From Azospirillum doebereinerae (lineage in GTDB: Bacteria; Pseudomonadota; Alphaproteobacteria; Azospirillales; Azospirillaceae): 64,000 nt of DNA. The position numbers and the translations under genes were made by a program. The DNA is taken from NCBI RefSeq assembly GCF_003989665.1, contig NZ_RZIJ01000004.1, positions 124,001 to 188,000 of the forward strand, read 5' to 3'. The notes below the pieces were generated by a model that had not been told where the DNA came from, made no database searches, and was given only the letters and a program-made list of their open reading frames with translations. This document shows, piece by piece, positions 44,896 through 55,054 of the stretch. Position 1 is the stretch's first letter, and each line of letters opens with the position of its first letter.

Positions 44896-45747
44896 TCAAA
44901 GCCCGGCCGCGGCGCGGGCGAGCAGGTCGTCGGCCAGCTTGGGCTGGGCGGCGAAGATGGCGTCGATGGCGGCGGCGGCCAGCGCGTCGGGCGAGGTGCC
45001 GTCGGCCTTGATCATCTTGGCCTTCTCCGCGCGGGGCTTGGGCACGAAGACCTTCGACACCACGGTCGGCGAGCCCTTGAGGCCGACCTTGGCCTCCTCG
45101 GCGCCGGTGAAGTCGCGGCTCCAGGTCTTCAGCTCGTAGCGCGCGGCGCGGAACATGTCGTCCATCTTGCCGAAGCGCATCGTGTTGGTGCCCTCCAGCA
45201 TGGTGATCATGCAGGGCAGCTTGGTTTTCAGCACCTGCACGCCGCCCTCGGAGCGGCGCTGCACCACGATCTCCTTCGAGCCGAGGCTGATGTCCTCGAT
45301 CTTGGTGATGTAGGTGAGCTGCTCGAACCCGAGGCGGGTGGCGATGCCGGGGCCAACCTGGGCGGTGTCGCCGTCCACCGTCTGCTTGCCGCAGAAGACG
45401 ATGTCGACCGGGTCGCTCTCCGACAATTTCAGGATCGCCGAGGTCAGCGCGTAGGAGGTCGCCAGCGTGTCGGAGCCGGCGAACTTGCGGTCGGTCAGCA
45501 GCACGGCGTCGTCGGCGCCCAGCGACAGGGCCTTGCGCAGCGAGGCCTCGGCCATCGGCGGCCCCATGGTCAGCACGGTGACGCGCGCGCCCACCTTGTC
45601 CTTCAGCCGCAGCGCCTCTTCCAGCGAGAACAGGTCGAAGGGGTTGATGATGGCCGGGACGCCCTGCCGCATGATCGTGTTGGTCACGGGATGGATGCGG
45701 ATCTGGGCGCTGTCGGGCACCTGTTTGATACAGACGACGATGTGCAT
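44896..45747 (-). CDS. fixA: FixA, ETF beta-like subunit
   Basis: 283 residues from the ATG with AAGGAGA 7 nt upstream. [20 protein letters not shown] and the ETF-beta motif [19 protein letters not shown] are typical. It accepts electrons from NADH in the complex. The first gene of fixABCX, expressed from a sigma-54 promoter 70 nt upstream. Confidence 0.96.
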   Translation of the reverse strand: MHIVVCIKQVPDSAQIRIHPVTNTIMRQGVPAIINPFDLFSLEEALRLKDKVGARVTVLTMGPPMAEASLRKALSLGADDAVLLTDRKFAGSDTLATSYALTSAILKLSESDPVDIVFCGKQTVDGDTAQVGPGIATRLGFEQLTYITKIEDISLGSKEIVVQRRSEGGVQVLKTKLPCMITMLEGTNTMRFGKMDDMFRAARYELKTWSRDFTGAEEAKVGLKGSPTVVSKVFVPKPRAEKAKMIKADGTSPDALAAAAIDAIFAAQPKLADDLLARAAAGL

Positions 45748-45816
45748 CCCGGTCTCCTTGAAAACGCTGGGCGCTGCGTGAAGGGGGGCCGGCGGGACCG
45801 GCGCATGCTCCCTCAC

Positions 45817-45832
45817 AGCAAGGGGCGTGCCA
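45817..45832 (-). promoter_or_regulatory. Sigma-54 promoter of fixABCX
   Basis: On the minus strand TGGCACGCCCCTTGCT: GG and GC are 10 nt apart and both halves match the consensus closely. Confidence 0.93.
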
Positions 45833-45902
45833 GCGACGGAGAGCGCGGAAATTTCGTGGATTCATAAGGAGTTATGGGAGATTTTTTAGAGGCTCGCGAG
45901 GT

Positions 45903-45918
45903 TGTCGCAAAGGCGACA
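45903..45918 (-). promoter_or_regulatory. NifA upstream activator site, fixA (proximal)
   Basis: TGTCGCAAAGGCGACA, exact TGT-N10-ACA with a largely palindromic middle, about 80 bp upstream of the core. Confidence 0.87.
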
Positions 45919-45929
45919 AAGCCCGGCCA

Positions 45930-45945
45930 TGTCGGGTTCGTTACA
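45930..45945 (-). promoter_or_regulatory. NifA upstream activator site, fixA (distal)
   Basis: TGTCGGGTTCGTTACA as read on the plus strand, exact TGT-N10-ACA (the motif is self-complementary at its ends), 27 bp from the proximal site, the same spacing as in the nifB leader. Confidence 0.8.
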
Positions 45946-45990
45946 GCTTGTGGAGGTGGTGTCGGGAGAAGGGGAGGTGCGGCACGCGGA

Positions 45991-46102
45991 GCCCCCTCCC
46001 CATCCCTCCCCCGCCTTTGGCGGGAGAGGGGGGCGGATCCTTGCCGGCGTTCGGCGGAGTTCCCTCTCCCGCTGACAAGCGGGGGAGGGTTAGGGAGGGG
46101 GC
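45991..46102. repeat. GC-rich palindromic intergenic repeat, copy 5
   Basis: Starts G-C5-TCCCCATCCCTCCCCCGCC and ends GGGTTAGGGAGGGGGC, with hairpins CCGCCTTTGGCGG and CCCGCTGACAAGCGGG. It lies upstream of the fixA sites and 18 nt from the end of the hybrid kinase gene. Confidence 0.85.
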
Positions 46103-46120
46103 ATCGGAGCCGAGACGCCC

Positions 46121-49084
46121 TCAGACCGCCGCGATGTACGCCACCACCCGCTCCAGTTCATCCCCGACACGCCGCACCATGACGTCCATCCCCTCAAGCC
46201 GCCCGCCGAGCGCCGCCAGTTCCACCGCGTCGGCCGCCGCCGCCAGATCCCGCGCGCCCACCGTGCGCGAGGAGCCGGCCAGCTTGTGCGCCGCCTGCCG
46301 CACCTCGTCCCAAGCGGCGCCCGCCAGCGAATCGACCAGCCATCGGTGCGACGCCGTGTTCGACGACACGAACTCGCCGAGCAGTTGCCGGACGAACTCC
46401 GTGTCGCCGTCGAACAGACCGGACAGCGCCTCAATGTCCAGCGGCGGAATCCCGACATTCGGCGCCGGCACCGCCGGCATATCCTCCGCCACGCCCTCCG
46501 CCTCGACCGCCACCCCGTCCTCCGGCGGCAGGAAGCGGTCGATCACCCGGCGCAGTTGCCCCAGGTCCACCGGCTTCGACACGCTGTCGTCCATGCCGGC
46601 GGCCAGCGATTTCTGCACCTCACCCTCCAGCGCGTTGGCGGTGACCGCGACGATGGGCAGACGCGCGCCATTGCCCGAAGCCGCCTCCTCCGCCCGGATG
46701 GCGCGGGCCAGTTCGAGCCCGTCCATCTCCGGCATCTGGCAGTCGGTCAACAGCAGGGCGTAGCGGCGCGACCGCCACATCGCCAGCGCCTGCACGCCGT
46801 TCTCCGCCATCTCCATGGCATGGCCGAGCAATGTCAGTTGGCGCTGGATGACGCGCCGGTTGGTCGGGTGGTCCTCCGCCACCAGGATCAGGCGCCCGCC
46901 GGCCAACGCCTCCTCCACCGTGGGCACGCGCGCCGCCCGGCGGATCGAGCCGCCAGCACGGTCGGTGGGATCCTCCGCCGGCACCGCGCGGCCGACCGCC
47001 CCCAGCACGGCGCGGACCAGATGCGCCCGGCGCAGCGGCCACGCGATCGGCACCACCCCGGCGGGCGGCTCCTCGCCCGGCCGGCCGAGCCAGACCCGGC
47101 CACGCACCCGGCCGCGCGAGTCACCGTCGAGAGCGCGCGTGTCGACCTCCGAGGCGACGACCAGCGCGTCGCAGGCGGCGGTCGGCAGCAGCGTGCGCAA
47201 CGCCGTCTCCGCGTCGGGCGCGTCGACCACCAGCGCGCCGTCGCTGTTCAGGTAACGGGCGAGGAAGCCGCGCTCAGCCTCGTCGGGCGCGATCAGCAGC
47301 ACGGTGACGCCCTCCAACGGCGGCGACGCCTCCGCGCTCACGTCCTCCGCCAGATCGGCGGCGAAGGTGAACCAGAAGGTCGAGCCGACGCCCGGCTCGC
47401 TGGCGACACCGATCTCGCCGCCCATCAGCTCGGCCAGCCGCCGACAGATCGACAGCCCCAGCCCGGTGCCGCCGAAGCGCCGGGTGGTGGACGCCTCGGC
47501 CTGGGTGAAGGGGTGGAACAGGCGGGATTGGGTGTCCGGCGGGATGCCGATGCCGGTATCGCTGACCGCGATGCGGATGGCGACCCGGTCGCCCTCGAAG
47601 CGGGCCAACCCGGCGGTCACCGTGACCGACCCGCTCTGGGTGAACTTCACGGCGTTGCCGGCGATGTTGAACAGCACCTGCCGGATGCGCACCGGATCCC
47701 CCATCACCGTCGCCGGCAGATCGGGATCGACGAAGGTGATCAGCGACAGCCCCTTGGCCCTGGCGCCGGGGGCCAGCGTGTCGGCCACCCCCTCGACCAC
47801 GGAGGACAGCGAAACCGGCACCCGCTCCAGATCCAGCCGCCCGGCCTCGATCTTCGAGAAGTCGAGGATGTCGTTGATGATGGTCAGCAGCGAGCCCGCC
47901 GAATCGCGCACCACCTCGACCAACTCGCGCTGGTCGGGGGTCAGCGCGGTGTGCTCCAGCAGTTCCAGCATGCCCTGCACCCCGTTCATCGGCGTGCGGA
48001 TCTCATGGCTCATGGTGGCGAGGAACAGGGACTTCGCCTGGTTGGCCGCCTCAGCCGCCTCGGTCGCGGCGACCAGCGCGCGGGTGCGGTCGGCGACCTG
48101 CCGCTCCAGGCTGCGGTTCAGCTCGGTCAATTCCTCGTAGAGGTGGACGTTGTCGAAGCCGATCGCGACCTTGGAGCAGAAGACCTCCAGCAGCCGCCGC
48201 TCGTCCGCCGTCAGCGCCCGCGCGTGGCTGAGGTAGAAGGCTGTCTCGTAACGACGCGAGGCGGATCGGAAGACCAGCACGCTGTGCGTCCGCTCGTAGC
48301 GGTTCCACCCCTCGGCCAGCCCGGCGGTGATGGCGGCGGCCTCGGCGGGCAGGCCGGCGCGCAACGGCCGACCCTCCGTTCCGGCATGGATTCCGGCGCC
48401 GCCCAGCACCAGCGGTTCGGTGGCGGCGCCATCCTCGCGGATCAGGCGCCCGACCAAGGCCACCCCGTCGCCCGGCGGGCAGAGGCCGCCGATCTGCCGC
48501 ACCGCATCGCCGACGAAAGCCGCCATCGTCCGCTTGTCGAACAACGAGGAGGAGGCGTCGAGGATCCGCTCCAGCCCCTCGCGGTGGTCCTCGATGGCGG
48601 TGATGTCCTGGTAGCCGCGCAGCGCCGCGACGACCGAGGTGAACAGCTTCTGCGCGGTCAGCTCGGTCTTCGACTTGTAGTCGTTGATGTCGTAGCTGAG
48701 GATCACGTCGCGTTCGGGCGCCTGCCCCGGCTGGCCGGTGCGCAGGATGATGCGGACGCGGCGGTTCCGCATCTCGCTGCGGATGTGGCGGACCAGCCGC
48801 AGCCCGGCGTCGTCGGATTCCATCACCACGTCGAGCAGGACCACGGCGATGGCCGGGTTGTCGCGCAGCACGTCGCGCGCCTCCGCCGCCGTGCCCGCCG
48901 ATAGGAACAGCGCCGGCCGCCCTTCGAAGGCGAAGCCGCGCAGCACCATCTTGGTGGTGGCGTGGATGGCGGGATCATCGTCGACGATCAGGATCAGCCA
49001 GGGCTCGACCGGTTCCGGCGGGGCGAGGGCCGCCGCAGCCTCGACGGCCGGCTCCTCGTCGGCGAACAGAAACTCGTCGCTCAT
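46121..49084 (-). CDS. Multidomain hybrid histidine kinase
   Basis: 987 residues with no membrane segment. Order: receiver (LILIVDDDPAIHATTKMVLRG, about 30-150), a GAF-like sensor of the DUF3369 type (about 170-310), coiled coil, HisKA with phospho-His about 358 (SHEIRTPMNG), ATPase domain (FNIAGNAVKFTQSG, GTGLGLSIC), a degenerate receiver (about 595-705), a full receiver (LILVAEDHPTNRRVIQRQL, DCQMPEMDG, about 735-855), and a C-terminal Hpt domain (AHKLAGSSRTVGA). Start at 49084 chosen because the conserved receiver begins soon after. Signal and target unknown. Confidence 0.92.
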   Translation of the reverse strand: MSDEFLFADEEPAVEAAAALAPPEPVEPWLILIVDDDPAIHATTKMVLRGFAFEGRPALFLSAGTAAEARDVLRDNPAIAVVLLDVVMESDDAGLRLVRHIRSEMRNRRVRIILRTGQPGQAPERDVILSYDINDYKSKTELTAQKLFTSVVAALRGYQDITAIEDHREGLERILDASSSLFDKRTMAAFVGDAVRQIGGLCPPGDGVALVGRLIREDGAATEPLVLGGAGIHAGTEGRPLRAGLPAEAAAITAGLAEGWNRYERTHSVLVFRSASRRYETAFYLSHARALTADERRLLEVFCSKVAIGFDNVHLYEELTELNRSLERQVADRTRALVAATEAAEAANQAKSLFLATMSHEIRTPMNGVQGMLELLEHTALTPDQRELVEVVRDSAGSLLTIINDILDFSKIEAGRLDLERVPVSLSSVVEGVADTLAPGARAKGLSLITFVDPDLPATVMGDPVRIRQVLFNIAGNAVKFTQSGSVTVTAGLARFEGDRVAIRIAVSDTGIGIPPDTQSRLFHPFTQAEASTTRRFGGTGLGLSICRRLAELMGGEIGVASEPGVGSTFWFTFAADLAEDVSAEASPPLEGVTVLLIAPDEAERGFLARYLNSDGALVVDAPDAETALRTLLPTAACDALVVASEVDTRALDGDSRGRVRGRVWLGRPGEEPPAGVVPIAWPLRRAHLVRAVLGAVGRAVPAEDPTDRAGGSIRRAARVPTVEEALAGGRLILVAEDHPTNRRVIQRQLTLLGHAMEMAENGVQALAMWRSRRYALLLTDCQMPEMDGLELARAIRAEEAASGNGARLPIVAVTANALEGEVQKSLAAGMDDSVSKPVDLGQLRRVIDRFLPPEDGVAVEAEGVAEDMPAVPAPNVGIPPLDIEALSGLFDGDTEFVRQLLGEFVSSNTASHRWLVDSLAGAAWDEVRQAAHKLAGSSRTVGARDLAAAADAVELAALGGRLEGMDVMVRRVGDELERVVAYIAAV

Positions 49085-49235
49085 CCCCGCCCCCAGCCTT
49101 GCGCGTGCCCGCGACGATAGCACAACCGGCCGAGCGCCTGCCATCCGTGCCCAAGCCCTCCATGGAAAGGGTAGATTTGCCGTTCCGCAACCGCCATGGT
49201 GGCGGCCGCTCCTCCCCCCTTCCCGCGATGCCGTC

Positions 49236-50081
49236 ATGAGCCTGCTGAGTTGCCTCCACGACACCGCCCCGATCATCGAAGCCAAGGACGCCGACCTGGG
49301 CGACCTGTTTCCGCCCGGCTTCCTCGATCTCTACGAGGTGCACAGCTACCGCAACGCCGCCCGCATCCTGGCCTACGCCTGCACGCCCGAGTTCCAGGAG
49401 ATCGTCGCCCGGCTGATGGAATTCCGCATCCGCACCGAGGACATCGTTGCGTCCGGCGGCAACAAGTCCCAGATCGCCAAGTCGATGGAGCTGATGCTGA
49501 ACCCGCTCGGCTGGCACGAGACGCGGATCCGTGGCGACCTGTTCATCACCAAGGAGATCATCACGCATGGGGAAAAGCGCCTCGTCTCCGGCAAGAACCG
49601 GGGGCGGACGGTGGTGGAGCACCGCCAGCGCGACGAGATCTACAAGGTGAAGGGCTTCATCGACGGCCACAAGATCGACTTCGTGAAGGGGCGCGTGTCC
49701 TTCGACTTGGAATGGAACAGCAAGGACCAGACCTTCGATCGCGACCTCTACGCGGCGCGGACCTTCTACGAATGCGGCATCATCGGCGCCGGCGTGCTGC
49801 TGACCCGCAGCGCCGAGCTGGCCCCGCTGTTCACCGAGGTGGCGCGTCGGGTCGAGATGAAGAACTTCCAGAACAAGTACGGCGCCAGCACGACCTGGAT
49901 GAAGAAGCTGCTCTACCGCCTGGACGCCGGGCGCGGCGGCGGCTGCCCGATCCTGGCGCTGGGCATCCGGCCGGCGCTGGTGTCGGACTTCGACGACTGG
50001 AAGGCGAAACACCCAGTCATCCGGCAGCAGGCCGTGTTCGAATTGGACGACACCGGGGAGGACGAGGACGATCTGGGGTGA
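49236..50081 (+). CDS. BglII/BstYI-type restriction endonuclease homolog, no methylase nearby
   Basis: 281 residues. The C-terminal half has IDFVKGRVSFDLEWNSKDQ, the Asp...Glu-Trp-Asn-X-Lys active-site stretch, followed by FDRDLYAARTFYECGIIGAG, both typical of the BglII/BstYI family of PD-(D/E)XK enzymes. The family recognises GATC-centred hexamers such as AGATCT or RGATCY; the specificity here is not deducible. The gene is divergent from the hybrid kinase. No DNA methyltransferase gene is next to it. Confidence 0.85.
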   Translation: MSLLSCLHDTAPIIEAKDADLGDLFPPGFLDLYEVHSYRNAARILAYACTPEFQEIVARLMEFRIRTEDIVASGGNKSQIAKSMELMLNPLGWHETRIRGDLFITKEIITHGEKRLVSGKNRGRTVVEHRQRDEIYKVKGFIDGHKIDFVKGRVSFDLEWNSKDQTFDRDLYAARTFYECGIIGAGVLLTRSAELAPLFTEVARRVEMKNFQNKYGASTTWMKKLLYRLDAGRGGGCPILALGIRPALVSDFDDWKAKHPVIRQQAVFELDDTGEDEDDLG

Positions 50082-50096
50082 GGTTTCGGCTCCGAT

Positions 50097-50206
50097 GCCC
50101 CCTCCCCGGCCCTCCCCCGCTTCGCGGGAGAGGGGGCAGGAACTTTGTCAGGGTTCGGCGGCAGTTCCCTCTCCCGCCAAAGGCGGGGGAGGGTTAGGGA
50201 GGGGGC
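50097..50206. repeat. GC-rich palindromic intergenic repeat, copy 6
   Basis: Starts G-C5-TCCCCGGCCCTCCCCCGC and ends GGGTTAGGGAGGGGGC, with hairpins CCCGCTTCGCGGGA and CCCGCCAAAGGCGGG. It lies between the stops of the convergent endonuclease and gshA genes. Confidence 0.85.
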
Positions 50207-50219
50207 AAACGCCCTCCCC

Positions 50220-51584
50220 TCAATATGCGTAATCCTTGAACACCGGATCGACGCTGCCGCCCCACTCGCCTTCGAACTTGGCGAGCATCTCGTCCGCCGG
50301 GCTGCGGTTGGACTCGGCGATGGCCTGGAGCGTGTCGAGGAAATGCGTCTCGTCGTCGCCCCAGTTGTCGTTGCGGGCGCGGCGGGCCAGACCGTCGCGG
50401 GCGATGGCCACCGTCTCCAGCGCCACGTCGCGCACGGTACGGTCCCGGAACGGCGTGCGCAGGCCCTGGCGCGGAACCTCGGCGCGCAGATGCGCGCGCT
50501 CCTCCGTCGTCCAATCCTTCACCAGATCCCAGGCGGCGTCCAGAGACTGGCTGTCGTAGAGCAACCCGACCCACAGCGCCGGCAGGGCGCACAGGCTGCG
50601 CCACGGGCCGCCGTCGGCGCCGCGCATCTCCAGATACTTTTTGAGGCGCACCTCCGGGAAGGCCGTCGTCGTGTGGTCGGCCCAGTCGGTGATCAGCGGC
50701 AGTTCGCCCGGCAGGGCCGGCAGCTTGCCGTCGAGGTAGTCGAGGAAGGACTGCCCGGCCGCGTCGATGTAGGTCCCGTCGCGGTAGACGAAGTACATCG
50801 GCGTCTTCAACAGATAGTCCACGTAGCGCTCGAAGCCGAAGCCGTCCTCGAACACAAAGGGGATGTCGCCGGTGCGGTCCGGATCGGTGTCGGTCCAGAT
50901 GTGGCTGCGGAAGCTCTGGAAACCGTTCGGCTTGCCTTCGGTGAAGGGCGAGTTGGCGAACAGCGCCGTCGCGATCGGCTGGAGCGCCAGCGACACGCGG
51001 AACTTCTTGACCATGTCGGCTTCGGACGCGAAGTCCAGATTGACCTGCACGGTGCAGGTCCGCAGCATCATGTCGAGCCCCAGGCCGCCGACCTTGGGCA
51101 TGTAGTCGCCCATGATCTTGTAACGGCCTTTGGGCATCCACGGGATCTCGTCGCGCTTCCATTTCGGCTGGAAGCCCAGCCCCATCATGGCGATGCCCAG
51201 CTCGCCGCCGACCTCCTTGACTTGACGCAAGTGGCGGTGGACCTCGGCGCAGGTCTGGTGCAGCGTCTCCAGCGGCGCGCCCGACAGCTCGACCTGCCCG
51301 CCCGGCTCCAGCGTGATGTTCGCCATGCCCTGGACCAGCGCGATGACGTTGCCCTTCTCCTCCACCGGCTCCCAGCCGAAGCGGGTCAGGCGGGTCAGCA
51401 ATTCGCGGATGCCGTCCGGACCGTCATAGGCCAGCGGGCGCAGATCGGCGGCGCGGTAGGCGAATTTCTCGTGCTCCGTCCCGATGCGCCACGCCTCGGG
51501 CGGCTTGCAGCCCGATTCCAGATAGGCGACCAGTTGGCGGCGGTCGGTGATGGGTTCGCCGCGCGTTGTCGGGGGTGCGGACAT
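50220..51584 (-). CDS. gshA: Glutamate-cysteine ligase (proteobacterial/plant type)
   Basis: 454 residues. [13 protein letters not shown], the Gly-rich [15 protein letters not shown] and [20 protein letters not shown] belong to the GCL type shared by alphaproteobacteria and plants. It makes gamma-glutamylcysteine, the first step of glutathione synthesis, in the cytoplasm. The ATG at 51584 follows a GGGAGC site; the open frame upstream overlaps rsmE antisense sequence. Confidence 0.93.
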   Translation of the reverse strand: MSAPPTTRGEPITDRRQLVAYLESGCKPPEAWRIGTEHEKFAYRAADLRPLAYDGPDGIRELLTRLTRFGWEPVEEKGNVIALVQGMANITLEPGGQVELSGAPLETLHQTCAEVHRHLRQVKEVGGELGIAMMGLGFQPKWKRDEIPWMPKGRYKIMGDYMPKVGGLGLDMMLRTCTVQVNLDFASEADMVKKFRVSLALQPIATALFANSPFTEGKPNGFQSFRSHIWTDTDPDRTGDIPFVFEDGFGFERYVDYLLKTPMYFVYRDGTYIDAAGQSFLDYLDGKLPALPGELPLITDWADHTTTAFPEVRLKKYLEMRGADGGPWRSLCALPALWVGLLYDSQSLDAAWDLVKDWTTEERAHLRAEVPRQGLRTPFRDRTVRDVALETVAIARDGLARRARNDNWGDDETHFLDTLQAIAESNRSPADEMLAKFEGEWGGSVDPVFKDYAY

Positions 51585-51627
51585 GAAAGCTCCCGCGGGT
51601 ATGGGATTGACTATCGAACGGCCAAAA

Positions 51628-52416
51628 TCAGGCGGCCGGATCGGCCGGTGAACGGAAGGGAGGGCGGGTGTCGCCGCCGCCGGCCGTCCAGTCCCCGGCC
51701 AGGGACTGCCAGCAGGCCAACGCCGCAACAACCGCCGTGTCGGCCCGCAAGATGCGGGGTCCCAAGCCCACCGGCACAACAAAGGGGAGTTTGGCGATTT
51801 CGTCAAGTTCCGACTGGTCGAAGCCCCCCTCCGGCCCCACCAGCAGCGCGGCGGGGCTGGACCCCGCCGAACGCATGGCTTCGGCGATCGGCCGCGCGAT
51901 CCCCGCCTCGGCGCAGAGGTAGAGCGTCCGCCCCTCCGGCCAGTCGGCCAGGGCGCGGGCCAGCGGCACCGGATCGGCCAGCTCCGGCACGGTCAGCCGC
52001 TCGCACTGCTCGGCCGCCTCTACGGCGTTGGCGCGCAGCCGGTCCATGTTGACCCGGTTGGGGTCGGTGCGGCGGGTGAAGACCGGGCACAGGCGCGACA
52101 CGCCCATCTCCGTCGCCTTCTCCGCCACGAAATCGATGCGGCCCTTCTTCAGGGGCGCGAAGACCAGCCACAGGTCGGGAACAGTGTCCTGCGGGCGGCG
52201 CTGCGCCTCCACGGTCAGCGAACACCAGCCCTTGCCGAAACCGTCGATGAGCGCCAGCCATTCGCCGTCGCGGCCGTTGAACACGGCCACCGGATCGCCG
52301 CGATCCAGCCGCAGCACATGGCGCAGGAAATGGGCGCGCTCGTGGTCCAGCCCGACCGTTTGGCCTTCGGCCAGCGGGCTGTCCACGTAGAGGCGGGTCT
52401 TGGGCTGTTCGGCCAT
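51628..52416 (-). CDS. rsmE: 16S rRNA m3U1498 methyltransferase RsmE
   Basis: 262 residues, SPOUT fold. The conserved [13 protein letters not shown] opening, [19 protein letters not shown] and [17 protein letters not shown] (SAM knot) identify RsmE. It lies 43 nt upstream of gshA on the same strand, so cotranscription is likely. Confidence 0.95.
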   Translation of the reverse strand: MAEQPKTRLYVDSPLAEGQTVGLDHERAHFLRHVLRLDRGDPVAVFNGRDGEWLALIDGFGKGWCSLTVEAQRRPQDTVPDLWLVFAPLKKGRIDFVAEKATEMGVSRLCPVFTRRTDPNRVNMDRLRANAVEAAEQCERLTVPELADPVPLARALADWPEGRTLYLCAEAGIARPIAEAMRSAGSSPAALLVGPEGGFDQSELDEIAKLPFVVPVGLGPRILRADTAVVAALACWQSLAGDWTAGGGDTRPPFRSPADPAA

Positions 52417-52489
52417 GGCGTCGGGTCTCCGCGAAACGGAGCCGACTATAGCGGCCCGCTCGGGATTCCGTCAGCCTTTCAACGCCGGA

Positions 52490-52870
52490 TCAGGCGGCGT
52501 CCATCAGCCGGTCGATCTCCCGGCGCAGTTCGGCCGGCAGCACCGGCTTGTGCAGGATGGTCAGCCCGTCGCGCTGGGCGTCGGCGACCAGCGCCGCCCC
52601 GGTGTCGCCGGTCAGGATGATGGCGGGCACCGTGGCCCCGGCGGCCTCGCGCAGGGCGCGGACGGCGTCCACCCCCGTCCCGCCGTTGCGCAGCCGGTAG
52701 TCGGACACGATCACCGCCGGGCTGGGAGCCGTCTCCAGCGCCTTCAGCGCCGTGACGGCGTCCTCGGCGGCGACGACGCGGAAGCCCCAGGTCTCCAGCA
52801 TGATCTCCATGCCGGCGAGGATGATCGCTTCGTCGTCGATGACGACGGCAAGCCGTTCCTGAGGTTCCAT
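52490..52870 (-). CDS. Single-domain response regulator
   Basis: 126 residues, receiver only: acidic pair VIDDEA, phospho-Asp in VIVSDYRLRNGG, Thr in ILTGDTG, Lys in LHKPVLPAELR. Start at 52870; another ATG three codons upstream lacks a ribosome site. The VSDYRLR/HKP pattern resembles receivers at the ends of hybrid kinases. Its partner is unknown. Confidence 0.87.
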   Translation of the reverse strand: MEPQERLAVVIDDEAIILAGMEIMLETWGFRVVAAEDAVTALKALETAPSPAVIVSDYRLRNGGTGVDAVRALREAAGATVPAIILTGDTGAALVADAQRDGLTILHKPVLPAELRREIDRLMDAA

Positions 52871-53037
52871 CGATCCCATTTTAGGTTGAAAACCGTTTGA
52901 ATTGGCACTTCGAAGCAGTATCGATTCAAAACCGCCGAGCGCAAGATCTTTTCGCATTTTCCCCAGCGGCTTGCCGTGACATCGGACGCCCGATAGTTTG
53001 ACGCGCCGCCCGACACACATCAGGGTCGAAACCCACC

Positions 53038-53961
53038 ATGACCAGCACCGCCAAACCGGATCCCACCGACTTCACCGACATCCGCCGGGATGGCTGGATC
53101 GGCCGCTGGGCACCCGCACCGTTTCGCCCCTATCTGACGCTGGCGCGACTCGACCGGCCCATCGGCACGTGGCTGCTGCTGTTCCCCTGCTGGTGGAGCG
53201 TGGCGCTGGCGGCCCCGCGCTGGCCCGACCTGTGGATGATGGCGCTGTTCGCCATCGGCGCCGTGGTGATGCGCGGGGCCGGCTGCACGGTCAACGACAT
53301 CCTCGACCGCAAGTTCGACGCCATGGTGGAGCGCACCCGCTCGCGCCCGATCCCCTCGGGCCAGGTGTCGGTGCGCCAGGCGCTGGCCTTCCTGGTCTTC
53401 CAGCTGCTTCTGGGGCTGGTGGTCCTGCTGCAATTCCCGCCGGCCGCCATCGGCCTGGGGGTGCTGTCGCTGGCGCTGGTCTTCACCTACCCGCTGATGA
53501 AGCGCATCACGTGGTGGCCGCAGGCGTTCCTGGGGCTGACCTTCAACTGGGGGGCACTGATGGGCTGGGCCGCCGTGCGCGGCGACCTCGACTGGCCGGC
53601 GGTGGTGATGTACGTGACCGGCATCGCCTGGACACTCGGCTACGACACCATCTACGCCCACCAGGACAAGGAGGACGACGCGCGCATCGGCGTGAAATCG
53701 ACCGCGCTGCGGCTGGGCGACACCAGCAAGATCTGGATCTACGGCTTCTACACACTGACCTACGCCGGGCTGGGACTCAGCGGGCGGCTGGCGGGTTTGA
53801 GCGGGCTGTACCTGATGGTGCTGTCGCTGGCCGGGCTGCATCTGGCGTGGCAGGTGGCGACGTGGCGCCCGGACGACCAGAACGATTGCCTGGACAAGTT
53901 CAAGTCGAACCGCTGGTTCGGCTGGCTCGTGCTGGCGGCGATTTTGGCGGGGAAGCTGTAG
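53038..53961 (+). CDS. ubiA: 4-hydroxybenzoate polyprenyltransferase UbiA
   Basis: 307 residues with eight or nine membrane helices. The two Asp-rich motifs are NDILDRKFDAMVERTRSRP and YDTIYAHQDKEDD, which bind Mg and polyprenyl diphosphate. It prenylates 4-hydroxybenzoate in ubiquinone synthesis at the inner membrane. ubiD lies 2 kb downstream on the same strand, with two unrelated genes between. Confidence 0.96.
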   Translation: MTSTAKPDPTDFTDIRRDGWIGRWAPAPFRPYLTLARLDRPIGTWLLLFPCWWSVALAAPRWPDLWMMALFAIGAVVMRGAGCTVNDILDRKFDAMVERTRSRPIPSGQVSVRQALAFLVFQLLLGLVVLLQFPPAAIGLGVLSLALVFTYPLMKRITWWPQAFLGLTFNWGALMGWAAVRGDLDWPAVVMYVTGIAWTLGYDTIYAHQDKEDDARIGVKSTALRLGDTSKIWIYGFYTLTYAGLGLSGRLAGLSGLYLMVLSLAGLHLAWQVATWRPDDQNDCLDKFKSNRWFGWLVLAAILAGKL

Positions 53962-54079
53962 GGGAAAAGCTCAGGTTTCCCCAACCTTGTGCCTTACAGG
54001 AAAGCGTCTGCCTGAAATGCAGATGTCTCGAAGGAAATCCGGCTGCGAAGCGACGCGAAGGCGCGATCCGCGCCGCCGG

Positions 54080-54913
54080 TCAATGCTCGTCGCTGTCCGC
54101 CACTTGAGCGACGGCGGTGCTGGAGCCGGGCTTGCGGCCGGGCAGCAGGGTGCGCAGCCCTTCGACCGAAGCGACCAGCCCCTTGGCGGCCGCAGCGGCG
54201 GCACCGCCGATCGCCGTCGGCTTGCGGGCGGGCAGAACCGCCACGTCCAGGCGCTCCGGCTTTTGCGGGGCCTGGAGCGCCGCCATGAGAACCTGCGGCT
54301 TGCGGCCGGGCACGCCGACCGAATGACCCTTCGCCGCCTTGTTGGCGAGCGAGGCCTCGACGATGCGCGGCTGCTTGCCACGGCCATGCGGCGAAACGGT
54401 GAAGCCCGAGTCCATGCCGCGGTCGCCGGCGTCCAGCACGCGGCCACGGCTCGGCTCCTCCTCGCCTTCCGGCATGATGAAGCCGTAGGCGGTGTAGACG
54501 CGCATGCCCAGCTGGTCGGTCGGCTCGTGCCAGACGCGGACGGCGGACCAGTCGTTGCGCGAGGAGACGTCGACCACCCGCATGCCGCGGCGCAGACCGT
54601 CGCCGTCGATCCAGGTGTGGTCCACCTCGATGGTGCGGCGGTCGATCACCGCGCTGACCAGCGAGACGTGGCCGCGCCGCATGTGGCCGGTGCGCTTGAA
54701 GACGAGGACGGAACCGATGGCGGGGTGGTTTTCCCGGTCGTACTGCCCGGCGGCGGTGTTCCACCACGTCCAGGCGTCGCCGCGTATCGTGAAATCGGAG
54801 ATCGCCCGCACGGTGCGCACGCAATCCTGGGCGGCGGCCGTCGAGACGGAAAGGGGGCTGAGCGCGAGCAAGGCCGCGAACGAAAGGCTGACGGCAAGAC
54901 CGCTCGGCCGCAT
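54080..54913 (-). CDS. Exported CHAP-domain protein
   Basis: 277 residues with a signal peptide (SGLAVSLSFAALLALSPLSV, cut near TAAAQD). A CHAP-type Cys peptidase/amidase domain follows: catalytic Cys in QDCVRTVRAIS, His in RRGHVSLVSAV, and the usual PAIGSVLVFKRTG before it. The last 110 residues are Ala/Arg/Lys-rich and contain three GRKP-type motifs (PGRKPQV, PARKPTA, PGRKPGS). It probably acts on peptidoglycan in the periplasm. The start at 54913 gives the signal peptide; an ATG at 54958 is also in frame. Confidence 0.82.
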   Translation of the reverse strand: MRPSGLAVSLSFAALLALSPLSVSTAAAQDCVRTVRAISDFTIRGDAWTWWNTAAGQYDRENHPAIGSVLVFKRTGHMRRGHVSLVSAVIDRRTIEVDHTWIDGDGLRRGMRVVDVSSRNDWSAVRVWHEPTDQLGMRVYTAYGFIMPEGEEEPSRGRVLDAGDRGMDSGFTVSPHGRGKQPRIVEASLANKAAKGHSVGVPGRKPQVLMAALQAPQKPERLDVAVLPARKPTAIGGAAAAAAKGLVASVEGLRTLLPGRKPGSSTAVAQVADSDEH

Positions 54914-55054
54914 GATTCCCCCATTCCCTTTGTCTTTCCCCAGTCGAACGGGTAACACGGGTTCTTACCTGTGTCTACACCGTTTGAATTATGTAACCGT
55001 GATGAACGGCCGGCAATCGTCGCTGACCCTGCGGAACCTCGTGAGAATCCAAGC

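Noticed and set aside
46286-48904. Open frame of 872 codons antisense to the hybrid kinase
   Set aside because: Shadow of a GC-rich gene; composition dominated by Arg, Gln and Gly without domains.
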